A stretch of DNA of 64,000 bases, from assembly GCF_001507535.1 (NCBI RefSeq), contig NZ_LQBN01000004.1:124001-188000 (forward strand), read 5' to 3'. The position numbers and the translations under genes are program-made. The notes beneath the pieces were generated by a model. The model worked only from the letters and a program-made list of their open reading frames with translations. It was not told the origin of the DNA and searched no databases. This document shows positions 17,714 through 27,053 of the stretch, piece after piece. This stretch comes from Thiomicrospira sp. WB1 (GTDB taxonomy: Bacteria; Pseudomonadota; Gammaproteobacteria; Thiomicrospirales; Thiomicrospiraceae). Within the stretch, counting starts at the first letter, position 1. Every line of letters begins with the position of its first letter.

Positions 17714-18916
17714 ATGATTCCAGATTTTCAGATTGCCCAACTTCCCGCTTTGCATTTCGGCACCGATGTGCGCCATGAACTCATGAAACTGCCGAATAAA
17801 CAGGGCTGGCGCAGCCTGCTGATCCTGAGCAGTGGTTTTTTAACCAGGCCTGGTCAATTTGGGCACACGCTGGCCGAACAATGGCAGGCCGACGGCTGTC
17901 GGGTTCATGTCAGCGCGGTCAGCGGCGAACCGTCGCCTGAGCTCGTGGACAAACTGGTCGCAGAGCATCGTGCGCAGCACCCGGATGCGGTGATTGGGCT
18001 CGGTGGCGGCAGTGTGCTCGATACCGCCAAAGCCGTCGCCGGACTCTTGCCATCCGGCCGCTCGGTGATGGATTTCCTTGAAGGCGTAGGACTGGGCCAC
18101 CCATTTGCAGAAGCCACCACCCCCTTTGTCGCCGTCCCCACCACGGCCGGCACCGGCAGCGAAACCACCAAAAATGCCGTCCTGTCGCGTCTGGGTGAAT
18201 TCAAAAAATCCTTTCGCAGTGACCGGCTCCTTGCTCACAGCGTCTGGCTCGACCCGGCATTACTGACCACTTGCCCGGACTCGGTCCTTTACCCCACGGC
18301 CATGGATGCGTTCACGCAACTGCTGGAATCCTACACCACGGCCAACGCCAACCCGGTGACCGATGCCCTGGCCTGGAAAGGGCTTACCCTCTGTCAGGAC
18401 GCCCTGACCAAACTGGATCAGCCCGACCAGCCTGATCAACAGGCCGAAGCCCGTGCTCAAATGCTGTTAGCGGCCAGCCTTTCCGGCATCACTCTGGCCA
18501 ATGCGGGCCTGGGTGCGGTGCACGGTCTGGCCGGTCCGATCGGTGCCTTTTTTGACGCCCCCCACGGGGCCGTCTGCGCCCGGCTTCTTGCCCCAATTAC
18601 CCAGGCCAACATCGACGCCCTCTCAGCAGAGCCACAGACCGCTTTCACTCAGCAGATTCTGCATAAATACGCCCAGGTCGGCGCTTTACTGGCACCCGAA
18701 ACACTCGAACAATCGCCCACCCAACAGCGTGACGCATTGGTGACAAAGCTGAACGCTCTCACTCAGCGTTATGTCCCGCAAGGACTGAGCCAGTTCGGCC
18801 TCTCAGAGAACAACCTCGATCCCGTACTCCAAAACTGCCGCTCCGGCAGCATGAATGGCAACCCGACAAGACTGACGGACGCTGATCTCTATCAAGCCTT
18901 AATGAACGCCCTTTGA
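17714..18916 (+). CDS. Iron-containing alcohol dehydrogenase
   Basis: A 400-residue group III dehydrogenase. NAD-binding motif GGGSVLDTAK, then PTTAGTGSE, and metal ligands Asp/His in the DAFTQLLE and VHGLAGPIG/FFDAPHGAVCA segments. The substrate may be a short alcohol or aldehyde. An in-frame GTG at 17675, directly after the rep stop, is an alternative start, but ATG at 17714 begins at the conserved fold (IPDFQIAQLPALHFG). An exact copy of the palindromic repeat is inside the gene, read as TRPG. Confidence 0.85.
   Translation: MIPDFQIAQLPALHFGTDVRHELMKLPNKQGWRSLLILSSGFLTRPGQFGHTLAEQWQADGCRVHVSAVSGEPSPELVDKLVAEHRAQHPDAVIGLGGGSVLDTAKAVAGLLPSGRSVMDFLEGVGLGHPFAEATTPFVAVPTTAGTGSETTKNAVLSRLGEFKKSFRSDRLLAHSVWLDPALLTTCPDSVLYPTAMDAFTQLLESYTTANANPVTDALAWKGLTLCQDALTKLDQPDQPDQQAEARAQMLLAASLSGITLANAGLGAVHGLAGPIGAFFDAPHGAVCARLLAPITQANIDALSAEPQTAFTQQILHKYAQVGALLAPETLEQSPTQQRDALVTKLNALTQRYVPQGLSQFGLSENNLDPVLQNCRSGSMNGNPTRLTDADLYQALMNAL
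17843..17854. repeat. ACCAGGCCTGGT palindrome, copy 3 (intragenic)
   Basis: Exact copy inside the alcohol dehydrogenase gene, preceded by TTTTTTA. It is translated as Thr-Arg-Pro-Gly near residue 45, a surface-type position where this family tolerates variation. Confidence 0.85.
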
Positions 18917-19211
18917 ACCTTGCATGCACTTCCTTAAAAATTAGCCGAATCAATCACCAAAGATCAGCTCGTGATTTTTTGGATTTTAATTTTATGTCCC
19001 TGCTATTTGCGGTAAAATGCTCAAAAAAGTGTGTAATACATACATTAACTTTACGATAGCAGAAAGTGGTACACCACTTCATCACTGGGCAGGCTTTCAT
19101 TCCCTTGTTCACCCGCAGTGCACTCAAGCGGGTAAACGCCAAGTTCAATGAATGAAGCGTAACGAGGAAAGCGTTGTCTGAACTTTCAGTTGAACTTGAG
19201 ACAGATCCGCC
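18917..19211. other. Longest intergenic gap, regulatory region of the lap locus
   Basis: 295 bases without a gene, clearly AT-richer than its surroundings up to about 19070. It must hold the promoter of the adhesin-secretion locus, but no single -35/-10 pair is convincing. Candidates are TAAAAT at 19013 and the TAATAC region near 19034. Confidence 0.5.
18952..18980 (+). terminator. Weak intrinsic terminator
   Basis: AATCAC (18952-18957) pairs with GTGATT (18971-18976) and runs into six T residues, about 35 bases after the dehydrogenase stop. Confidence 0.45.
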
Positions 19212-20156
19212 ATGCAAACATTGGTCAAAGCCCTTCCAGTATTTCTCATCCTGACCGGAGCCTCTTTGCCCCTGCACCTGTCATTGGCCAGTCCCAAAAA
19301 AGCTGAAACAAACGCCCTCAAAACACTGGACCAACCCCAAGACCCCCCACAACAAGTGACAACACTGTATAAAGACTTGGATAACGACATGGTTAACGGT
19401 CGCGTGGATCAATGCCAAAACAGCTTAGACAGAAAAAACGTTGATGAGTTTGGTTGCCAACAGGACACGGACCAGGATGGCATTTCTGATGAGCTCGATC
19501 AGTGCCCCAATTCATACAAAGGTGCGAAAGTTAACTTCCTTGGCTGTGAAGAAGACACCGACAAAGACGGTATCCTAGATCGTCTTGACCGATGCCCGAA
19601 CACCCCACTGGGCACGCCGGTTGGCAGTGATGGCTGTGTTAAACGGGTGGATGCCGATAACGACGGCGTGATTGATCAGGAAGATCAATGTCCAGACTCA
19701 GACCCCAGCGCAACCGTTAACCGTTATGGCTGTCAACCGCAAATGCTTTCCTTGACAAACATTGTTTTTAACACTGGTTCTTATGCGATTCGGGCCGATC
19801 AAAAATCAATTTTGGATGAAGACATTAGCCGACTGAAAGAAATCGAGCAAGGAGAAATCCTCCTCATCTCAGGGCATACTGATAATCAAGGTTCATCGCA
19901 AAGCAATATCAGGCTTTCATGGAACCGAGCCAACTCAGTAAAAACATACTTGATCCGAAATTTTGGCTATGCTTCCAACAGAATTTACCTGAATGGTCAC
20001 GGCGAAAACCTGCCAGCTGCCTCAAATGAGACAAAAGAAGGACGCCAAAAAAATCGACGAATTGAGCTGGAGATTATGACACCTGACAAGTTGCCATCAG
20101 GGGCGAAAGAAACCATCCCTGAAACAATGAAGCACTATAACCGCTTCCAGCCCTGA
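19212..20156 (+). CDS. OmpA-family outer membrane protein with TSP type-3 repeats
   Basis: A 314-residue envelope protein. After a signal peptide (about residues 1-27) come three or four calcium-binding thrombospondin type-3 repeats (DTDQDGISDELDQCPN, DTDKDGILDRLDRCPN, DADNDGVIDQEDQCPD) with paired Cys. The C-terminal OmpA domain (about 185-295) ends with the peptidoglycan-binding pattern SGHTDNQGS, RANSVKTYL, GRQKNRRIEL. The Shewanella bpfA locus carries an OmpA-like gene at the same place beside the LapG/LapD pair, which supports a role in the adhesin system, perhaps anchoring. It is the first gene of a co-directional run reaching 29198. Confidence 0.85.
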   Translation: MQTLVKALPVFLILTGASLPLHLSLASPKKAETNALKTLDQPQDPPQQVTTLYKDLDNDMVNGRVDQCQNSLDRKNVDEFGCQQDTDQDGISDELDQCPNSYKGAKVNFLGCEEDTDKDGILDRLDRCPNTPLGTPVGSDGCVKRVDADNDGVIDQEDQCPDSDPSATVNRYGCQPQMLSLTNIVFNTGSYAIRADQKSILDEDISRLKEIEQGEILLISGHTDNQGSSQSNIRLSWNRANSVKTYLIRNFGYASNRIYLNGHGENLPAASNETKEGRQKNRRIELEIMTPDKLPSGAKETIPETMKHYNRFQP

Positions 20157-20183
20157 AAGGCCTTTGGTGAATAAAGGAGTTCC

Positions 20184-20837
20184 ATGCCCAAAGTGTTCCC
20201 AATTTGGCTTTTGCTCAGCCTGGCAGCATTGGGAATCGGCTGGGCCAGTGCCACCGACACCACACAACTGGTCTCGGATGCCGATGTGGCGCAAGCCAAA
20301 AAGGACTACGGGCTTTTAGCTGGCCGTCGCATGCAGGCCTGGCAAGATTTGATCCGCGACAACCAACGCAAGCCGGAACGCTTGAAACTGCAGAAGGTCA
20401 ACGATTTTTTCAACCAAGTAGCGTACAAGACCGACATCGAACACTGGGGGCAGAAAGATTACTGGTCAACGCCGACTGAACTGCTGGGAACCGATGGCGG
20501 AGACTGTGAAGACTATGTCATTGCCAAATATTTTACGCTCAAGGCTTTGGGCGTGGCCGAGGAAAAACTCTATCTGACATACGTCAAAGCGCTTCGTCCC
20601 AGACAGGCTCACATGGTGTTGACCTATTTCAAAACACCCACGGCTCAGCCGTTGGTGCTGGACAATATCAACACCCGAATCTTGCCGGCCGCCCAGCGCC
20701 GGGATTTGATTCCGGTGTACAGTTTTAACGGCGACGGGCTGTGGGTCGCCAAACAACGCGGCAAAGGCAAAGCCGTCGATGGCGGCACCCAAAAGTTGAA
20801 AAACTGGCAAAGCCTGCTCCGAAAAATGGACCAATAA
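20184..20837 (+). CDS. lapG: LapG-type periplasmic cysteine protease
   Basis: A 217-residue transglutaminase-like cysteine proteinase (BTLCP). After a signal peptide (about 1-23), the catalytic triad is visible as Cys108 (GGDCED), His143 (QAHMVL) and Asp160 (LVLDN). The acidic residues beside Cys108 (DCED) are those that bind calcium in known LapG proteins. LapG cleaves the N-terminal retention module of a large surface adhesin when LapD does not hold it, releasing biofilm cells. It lies 27 bases after the OmpA gene and 18 before lapD, so it is operonic. The target adhesin is not in the window. Confidence 0.92.
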   Translation: MPKVFPIWLLLSLAALGIGWASATDTTQLVSDADVAQAKKDYGLLAGRRMQAWQDLIRDNQRKPERLKLQKVNDFFNQVAYKTDIEHWGQKDYWSTPTELLGTDGGDCEDYVIAKYFTLKALGVAEEKLYLTYVKALRPRQAHMVLTYFKTPTAQPLVLDNINTRILPAAQRRDLIPVYSFNGDGLWVAKQRGKGKAVDGGTQKLKNWQSLLRKMDQ

Positions 20838-20855
20838 CCGCACACAGGTGGCAAA

Positions 20856-22811
20856 ATGAGTCTGAACAAACAAATGGTACTGTTTATGACCACCTTATTT
20901 CTGGTGGTCTTAATCGGCACATTTATCCTACAACTGAACAGTACTCGGCAATTTCTGGCCAACCAGCTGGCGTCCCATGCTCAGGACACCGCCACGTCGC
21001 TGGGCCTGTCCCTGACTTCCGTCGCCGACCCGGAAGACCCCTCCACCATGGAAACCATGATCAACGCGGTATTTGACCGGGGTTATTACGCGCACATCAC
21101 TCTGCGTGACCGGGATGAGCAGATCATTTATCAGCGACGCAACCCTCAAACCATCGAAGGCATTCCCCACTGGTTCATCCGTGCGGTTGCCATGGAAGCC
21201 CCTGAAAGCCATGCTTTGATCCAATCAGGCTGGATCCCCATCGGCGAATTGACTGTGCAGAGTCACCCGGGCTATGCCTACAGTGAACTCTGGCAGACGT
21301 TCAAACAATTGCTGGCCTGGTTTGCACTGGTGGCTCTCATTGCCATCGCGTTGGCGATCAGTGCCATTCGTCTCATGCTCAAACCCCTCCAGCGAATGGA
21401 GCGCCAGGCCCAGGCCATCGTCAAAAAAGAATACATTCTGCAAGACCCTCTGCCCAAAACCCATGAGTTCAAGCAGGTGGTCCATGCCATGAATGCCATG
21501 GTGGAGAAAATGAAAGTCGTCTTTGAGCGTGACGCTCAAAACGCGCAACGTTTGCAAAAGCTGGCTTATGAAGACCCCGTGACCGGTTTGAGCAACCGCA
21601 GTCACTTTGATATGAACATCGCCGCGATGCTGGACCCTCAAAACGATGCGCCCAGCGGCAGCATTGTCATGCTTCATATAGAAGGGCTCAAAACGCTCAA
21701 TGACCGTCTGGGTTATATGGCCGGGGACAAATTGATCAAATCACTCGGAAAGCAAATGACGCAGGTACTGGCCCATGACGGTGCCTTTTTTGCCCGCCTG
21801 AACGGCACCGATCTGATCGGCTTGATCCCCGGCGTCAGAGCCCACACTCTGAACGATCCGGTCAACGCCCTGTTAAGCGCTATGCCTGGCTTGCTCGAAG
21901 AACTTCAAGCAGATGACTTACCGGTTTATCTGAACATTACCTACATAGCTTATCACCCGGGACAAACCCGAAGCGAACTGTTGTCAGGCCTTGATTATGG
22001 ACTTCAACAAGCCAGTGACGCTGGCCCCAACCAGGCTTTTTGTCACACACCCGCTTCAGGCCAGGATCGATCCGAAGCCCCCTATGATCTGCAAGTGGCC
22101 CTGGATGAAAAGCGATTTCTGCTCTTTCAACAGCCCGTGATTGGAGAAACTCACACAACGACTCACCTGGAGCTGCTCGTCCGTTTACGCGACCGCAATG
22201 ACACCACTCGATCTGCTGGCTTCTTCATGCCTGCGATTCAGGAACTGGGCTTGCAAGCCCGTCTGGACCATTACGTGATGCAACTGGCGCAAACGTATTT
22301 GGCGCAAACGCAAGACCCGTTGTCGCTGGATATCAACTTGAGCCTGCCTGCTCTCGCTTCCCCCGCTAACTGGCAAGCGTTTATCCGTCAATTAGGTGAG
22401 CTGGGCCAGGCACCACTAGCTTTCGAAGTGTCCGAGCGCGCCGCAACGAAAGCACCCGAGACGGCTCAGGCACTGGCCGATGCTTTGAGGCAAAACCAGA
22501 AACGCTTCGGTCTGGATCAATTCGGCTCTCATTTCACCCAAATGTCTTATCTGCAAACTTTACGGCCGGATTACCTGAAGCTTGATGCCGCATTGACCAA
22601 AGCCATCGAAAAAGACACCCAAACACAACAGTATGTCCAGGGGCTGGTTGAAATGTGTCAGAGCCTCGACATTGACATCATTGCCACCTCGGTGGAGACC
22701 GAACCGCAAATCCAGGCGTTCAAGGCACTGGGCGTTCAACAGTTCCAGGGGTATTATTTTGGGGTCCCGACCCCTTTGACCACACAAGCAACAGGAGCCG
22801 GGGATGACTGA
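20856..22811 (+). CDS. lapD: LapD-type c-di-GMP receptor controlling LapG
   Basis: A 651-residue inner-membrane receptor. Order: TM1 (about 8-27), periplasmic LapD/MoxY output domain (about 28-150), TM2 (151-172), HAMP, degenerate GGDEF (RLNGTDL instead of GGDEF) and degenerate EAL (ELLVRL retained, but DQFGSH and ATSVET at later catalytic positions). Both enzymatic domains are thus probably inactive, as in LapD, and c-di-GMP binding to the EAL would drive LapG capture outside. Trp126 in the GWIPIG loop fits the LapG-contacting Trp125 of P. fluorescens LapD (position match is inference). Its 3' end overlaps the transporter gene by 8 bases. Confidence 0.92.
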   Translation: MSLNKQMVLFMTTLFLVVLIGTFILQLNSTRQFLANQLASHAQDTATSLGLSLTSVADPEDPSTMETMINAVFDRGYYAHITLRDRDEQIIYQRRNPQTIEGIPHWFIRAVAMEAPESHALIQSGWIPIGELTVQSHPGYAYSELWQTFKQLLAWFALVALIAIALAISAIRLMLKPLQRMERQAQAIVKKEYILQDPLPKTHEFKQVVHAMNAMVEKMKVVFERDAQNAQRLQKLAYEDPVTGLSNRSHFDMNIAAMLDPQNDAPSGSIVMLHIEGLKTLNDRLGYMAGDKLIKSLGKQMTQVLAHDGAFFARLNGTDLIGLIPGVRAHTLNDPVNALLSAMPGLLEELQADDLPVYLNITYIAYHPGQTRSELLSGLDYGLQQASDAGPNQAFCHTPASGQDRSEAPYDLQVALDEKRFLLFQQPVIGETHTTTHLELLVRLRDRNDTTRSAGFFMPAIQELGLQARLDHYVMQLAQTYLAQTQDPLSLDINLSLPALASPANWQAFIRQLGELGQAPLAFEVSERAATKAPETAQALADALRQNQKRFGLDQFGSHFTQMSYLQTLRPDYLKLDAALTKAIEKDTQTQQYVQGLVEMCQSLDIDIIATSVETEPQIQAFKALGVQQFQGYYFGVPTPLTTQATGAGDD

Positions 22812-24996
22812 GGCCGACATTGAAACACAAACAGCCCCCGAACAAGCCAGTTTGAACGAAACCACGACCCCCATCAGCTTCCAGGATCCGATACTGGATT
22901 GCCTGTTGATTTACACCCGCATGAACCGACGCCCGTTTTCCAAAGAATCTTTGATTTCGGGCTTGCCCATTCACAATGCCGAGCGACTGACACCCGAATT
23001 AATGAAACGTGCCGCCGACCGGGCCGGGCTCAGCATCAGTTACAAAAAACGCTCGCTGGACAAAATCCCCACCCTGGTCCTCCCGTGTATCTTAACCCTT
23101 AAAAATGACCAGGCCTGCTTGCTTGAGCAGATCGATGATGACAGCAAACAGGCCACAGTCATCTTTTCCGAAGCGCCTGACGGGCGCAAAACCGTCCCAC
23201 TGGACCAACTTGCACGAGACTACCTCGGCTACGCCGTTTACATCACCGAAAAATTCCAACAAGCCGAGCGCAAGGAAGATTTGGTAGAAAACCGACGCGG
23301 ACACTGGTTCTGGTCGACCTTCTGGGACAACAAAGGCATTTACCGTGATGTGATCATCGCCTCTCTTGTGATCAACCTGTTTGTTTTGGCCAACCCGCTG
23401 TTTGTGATGAATGTGTACGATCGCATTGTGCCCAACAATGCGATCGAATCTCTTTGGGTGCTGGCCATCGGCATCACTGTGGTCTATCTGTTTGACATCC
23501 TGCTCAAGTTTCTGCGTTCCTATTTTCTGGAAGTGGCCGGTAAAAAAAGCGATGTCATCATGTCGAGCAAATTGTTCGAACAGACGCTGGGCTTAAAAAT
23601 GGAAAATCGAGGCGGCGCGATCGGGGCCTTTGCCAACAATCTCAAAGAATTTGACAGCATTCGCAACTTTTTCACATCGGGCACCATCGCCTCCATTGTC
23701 GACCTGCCCTTTGTGGTTATTTTCCTGTTGGTTATTTACTTCATTGCCGGTCAAATTGTGTACGTGCCGATCGCCATCATTGCCGTGATTGTGCTTTACA
23801 GTTTTGTCATGCGCGGCCCGATTCAACGCAGTGTCGAAGACACCTATGAAGCCTCGGCCCAGAAAAACGCAGTGCTGATCGAAACCCTGACCGCCATGGA
23901 AACCATCAAATCATTGGGGGTTGAGGCGCACTCGCAATGGAAATGGGAACAGGCGGTCGGTGAAATTGCCCGCACCAGTATTAAATCGAAAATGTTGCAA
24001 AACTCCATCGGCCGCATGACTGGCTTCATGCAGCAGATCAGCACCGTCGCCATCATTCTGGCCGGGGTGTATCTGATTCAGGACAAAGCATTGACTATGG
24101 GGGGCCTGATTGCCACCGTCATGCTCTCTCAGCGCACCATTGGGCCGATGGGCCAGGTTGCCAATCTCACCGCCACCTATCAACAGACCAAAACCGCCCT
24201 GAATGCCCTGAACGAGCTGATGCAAAAAGAAGTAGAGCGCCCGACCGCCAAACGCTTCATTCAGCACCCGCATTTTGAAGGGCGCATTGAATTCAAAAAC
24301 GTGGTCTTCACCTATCCGGGCGAAACCAAACCGGCCTTGAACGGCATCACCTTCACACTGGAACCCGGGGAAAAACTCGGTATCATCGGTCGCATTGGCT
24401 CAGGCAAAACCACCATCGAAAAACTGATTCTCGGCTTTTACCTGCCCGACTCGGGCAGCATCATGATCGATGGGATCGACATCGCACAACTGGACCCGGC
24501 GGAACTGCGCCGCAACATTAACTATGTGCCCCAGGATGTGCGCCTATTCAGCGGCGACGTACGCGACAACATTGCCTACCGTGCGCCCTATGTGGAAGAC
24601 AGCGACATCCTCAGGGCAGCTCGTCTAGCCGGCGTGGATGACTTCATCAAAACCCACCCTTCCGGCTACAGCCTGCCGATTGCTGAAGGCGGGGACTCTC
24701 TGTCCGGCGGACAACGCCAAAGCATCGGGGTCGCCCGCGCCCTGCTGTTGGACAGCGCCATTTACCTGTTTGACGAACCCACCAATTCCATGGACGCCAA
24801 AACGGAACAGACACTGATCAATCGATTGAAAAAAGACGTCATCAACAGCACCGCCATTCTGGTCACCCACAAAATGAGCCTGCTGCAACTGGTGGATCGC
24901 CTGATTGTTCTGGAACACGGCAAGATTATTGCGGATGGCGCCAAAGACAAAGTACTCGAAGCCCTCAAATCCGGGCGCATCAGCAAGCAAACTTAG
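22804..24996 (+). CDS. lapB: Type I secretion ABC transporter, LapB-like
   Basis: A 730-residue permease-ATPase. The N-terminus (about 15-130) is a C39-peptidase-like domain without an evident catalytic Cys-His pair, as in RTX and large-adhesin exporters. Five or six transmembrane segments follow (about 175-440), then the ATPase with Walker A GRIGSGKTT (about 527), signature LSGGQRQ (about 634) and Walker B YLFDEPT. It should export the adhesin with LapC and the TolC-like protein. Start overlaps lapD. An imperfect palindrome copy, with one mismatch, occurs at 23108-23119 within it. Confidence 0.9.
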   Translation: MTEADIETQTAPEQASLNETTTPISFQDPILDCLLIYTRMNRRPFSKESLISGLPIHNAERLTPELMKRAADRAGLSISYKKRSLDKIPTLVLPCILTLKNDQACLLEQIDDDSKQATVIFSEAPDGRKTVPLDQLARDYLGYAVYITEKFQQAERKEDLVENRRGHWFWSTFWDNKGIYRDVIIASLVINLFVLANPLFVMNVYDRIVPNNAIESLWVLAIGITVVYLFDILLKFLRSYFLEVAGKKSDVIMSSKLFEQTLGLKMENRGGAIGAFANNLKEFDSIRNFFTSGTIASIVDLPFVVIFLLVIYFIAGQIVYVPIAIIAVIVLYSFVMRGPIQRSVEDTYEASAQKNAVLIETLTAMETIKSLGVEAHSQWKWEQAVGEIARTSIKSKMLQNSIGRMTGFMQQISTVAIILAGVYLIQDKALTMGGLIATVMLSQRTIGPMGQVANLTATYQQTKTALNALNELMQKEVERPTAKRFIQHPHFEGRIEFKNVVFTYPGETKPALNGITFTLEPGEKLGIIGRIGSGKTTIEKLILGFYLPDSGSIMIDGIDIAQLDPAELRRNINYVPQDVRLFSGDVRDNIAYRAPYVEDSDILRAARLAGVDDFIKTHPSGYSLPIAEGGDSLSGGQRQSIGVARALLLDSAIYLFDEPTNSMDAKTEQTLINRLKKDVINSTAILVTHKMSLLQLVDRLIVLEHGKIIADGAKDKVLEALKSGRISKQT

Positions 24997-25006
24997 GGCG
25001 GAAAAG

Positions 25007-26350
25007 ATGACGAAACGCAATTCACACAAACATCTCTCCGAATCCGATCTGAGGTTTATGTCCAGCCTGAGCCAGGCTTCACTGGAAAAACCCACAGTGC
25101 GCTCTCAGCTTCTGGTCTGGATTTTCTTTCTGGTGATCATTTGGGGCATTGTCTGGGCCAGCCAGGCCGAGTTGGACAAAATCGTTCGGGGTGAAGGCAA
25201 AGTCGTCCCTTCCAGTCGCATTCAAGTAGTACAAAACCTTGAGGGTGGCATCGTCGAAAACATCTTTGTCAGTTCCGGCGAAAAAGTCAAACAGGGACAA
25301 GTGCTGCTCAAACTGGACAACACCCAGTACATCAGTTCCTACGGCGAGACCAAAGCCCAGCAGTTCGACCTACTGGCTCAGGCCACCCGCCTTCAAGCGC
25401 AGGCCACAGGGCGACCGTTTGCGTCTAAACCGCCGGCCGATGACCCCAAGGTCACCGAAATGTTCAACCGCGAAGAAAAGCTGTATAGAAACCAGTTGGA
25501 CCGGCTGGAAACCACCACCGACATCCTGCGAGAAAAAATCAGTCAGCACAAGTCGGATTTGGACGACGCCTACAGTCGTTTTCGTCAGGTTTCCAAAAGT
25601 CTGGAGCTCCTGCGCCAGGAAGTCAACATGATGAAACCCTTGGTCCAGGAAGGCATTGCTTCCGAAGTCGATCTGCTTAAAAGCCAGCGCGAAGCCACCG
25701 ACCTTGAATCCGAACTCAAATCCATCGAAATTTCCATCCCCCGACTGAAATCGATCATTACCGAATCGCGCAAAAAGATCGAAGAAGAGACCAAAAAATT
25801 CCGCAATGAAGCACAGAAAGAACTCAATACCGTGCTGGCCAAACTGTCCCAGCTTGAAAGCTCGGAAGAGGCGATTGAAGACCGCGTTCGGCGCACCAAC
25901 ATTACCTCCCCGGTCAACGGCACCATCAACGAACTGATGGTGTCCTCCCTGGGCGAAGTGGTCAAACCAGGCAGTGACATTGCCAAAATCGTGCCTTTGG
26001 ACGATGCATTGATTCTGGAAACCAAAATCCTGCCCGCTGACATTGGGTTTGTTTACCCGGGGTTGAAAGCCAAAGTGAAATTTACCGCCTACGATTTCGC
26101 GATCTATGGGGGGCTGGAAGGCACGGTGAAAGAAGTCTCAGCCGACACCATGACCGACGAAGAAGGCAATAGCTTTTACATTGCCCGAATCAAAACCAAT
26201 CAAAATCACCTGGGTAATTCAGACAACCCCTTGTACTTATTGCCAGGCATGCAGGCTTCTGTGGATATTATCGTCGGCAAACACACCGTGTTGGATTATT
26301 TGATTAAACCAATTATCAAAGCCAAAGATGTTGCTTTGAGAGAATCTTAA
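25007..26350 (+). CDS. lapC: Type I secretion membrane fusion protein, LapC-like
   Basis: A 447-residue HlyD-family adaptor with one transmembrane segment (about residues 33-52), a lipoyl half motif (LEGGIVENIFVSSGEKVKQGQ), a long periplasmic coiled coil (about 125-290) and a C-terminal barrel with RTNITSPVNGTINEL. ATG at 25007 is preferred (preceded by GGCGGAA, 11 bases after the lapB stop); an in-frame ATG-like start 102 bases earlier lies inside lapB and adds an implausible N-terminus. It bridges the ABC transporter and the outer-membrane channel. Confidence 0.9.
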   Translation: MTKRNSHKHLSESDLRFMSSLSQASLEKPTVRSQLLVWIFFLVIIWGIVWASQAELDKIVRGEGKVVPSSRIQVVQNLEGGIVENIFVSSGEKVKQGQVLLKLDNTQYISSYGETKAQQFDLLAQATRLQAQATGRPFASKPPADDPKVTEMFNREEKLYRNQLDRLETTTDILREKISQHKSDLDDAYSRFRQVSKSLELLRQEVNMMKPLVQEGIASEVDLLKSQREATDLESELKSIEISIPRLKSIITESRKKIEEETKKFRNEAQKELNTVLAKLSQLESSEEAIEDRVRRTNITSPVNGTINELMVSSLGEVVKPGSDIAKIVPLDDALILETKILPADIGFVYPGLKAKVKFTAYDFAIYGGLEGTVKEVSADTMTDEEGNSFYIARIKTNQNHLGNSDNPLYLLPGMQASVDIIVGKHTVLDYLIKPIIKAKDVALRES

Positions 26351-26405
26351 CGTAAACTTAGCCAGAACGATTATAAAAAATGCCCATAAACAATGTTGCA
26401 CTCAT

Positions 26406-27014
26406 ATGGAAACTATTTGTCTCTACTTGCCTCAACCTTCTGTGGCTGAACACTGGGAGAATGCTCTGAATGAGCCTTACCAGAAAATCAGAAGTCTTGC
26501 TGACTTCCAACAGATACAAAGGTGTTTATGGGTTGCCCAGTATCAGCCTGACGTTTCAACGGAATTCATTGACAATCTCCTTGCACAACAGCAACCTGTC
26601 CTCCTTGTGTCCAATCAACCTAACGAACAAGAAGGCCTGAGCTGGCTCAAAAAAGGAGTGCGCGGTTACCTCAACAGTTTTGCTCATGCTGAAGTAATCG
26701 GGCATGCACTGGCCGCCATTCGGCAAGGCAATACATGGGTTGGCCAAAACATTATGCAAGCTCTTATACAGGGTGTTACCACGCTTGAAAGCCAGACAAA
26801 CCGGAATCAGTCCTGGCGAGAGCGGCTTTCCGATCGTGAAACGGAAACGGTGGAAGCGATTTTACAAGGCAAAAGCAACCGGGAAATTGCTCAGGCGATG
26901 AACATCACCGAGCGCACCGTCAAATCGCACGTCCATCATATTTTAGAAAAATTAGAGGCAAAAGATCGTCTCAACCTGGTCCTAAAGATACAGAACTGGC
27001 ACAAAGTCTGCTAA
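26406..27014 (+). CDS. LuxR-type regulator with degenerate receiver
   Basis: A 202-residue two-domain protein. Residues 140-200 form a LuxR/NarL helix-turn-helix (LSDRETETVEAILQGKSNREIAQAMNIT, RTVKSHVHHILEKL). The first 125 residues have receiver proportions, but the phosphoacceptor aspartate and the conserved lysine are absent (CLWVAQY and GYLNSF at those places). In this it resembles the biofilm regulators CsgD and VpsT. The site matching the VpsT c-di-GMP motif W[FLM][TS]R reads WVGQ. It sits between lapC and the channel gene, so it probably controls this locus. Phosphorylation-independent control is inference. Confidence 0.75.
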   Translation: METICLYLPQPSVAEHWENALNEPYQKIRSLADFQQIQRCLWVAQYQPDVSTEFIDNLLAQQQPVLLVSNQPNEQEGLSWLKKGVRGYLNSFAHAEVIGHALAAIRQGNTWVGQNIMQALIQGVTTLESQTNRNQSWRERLSDRETETVEAILQGKSNREIAQAMNITERTVKSHVHHILEKLEAKDRLNLVLKIQNWHKVC

Positions 27015-27053
27015 TTTTTTTAAATAACTATTACATATAAAAGAAGTTCTCGC

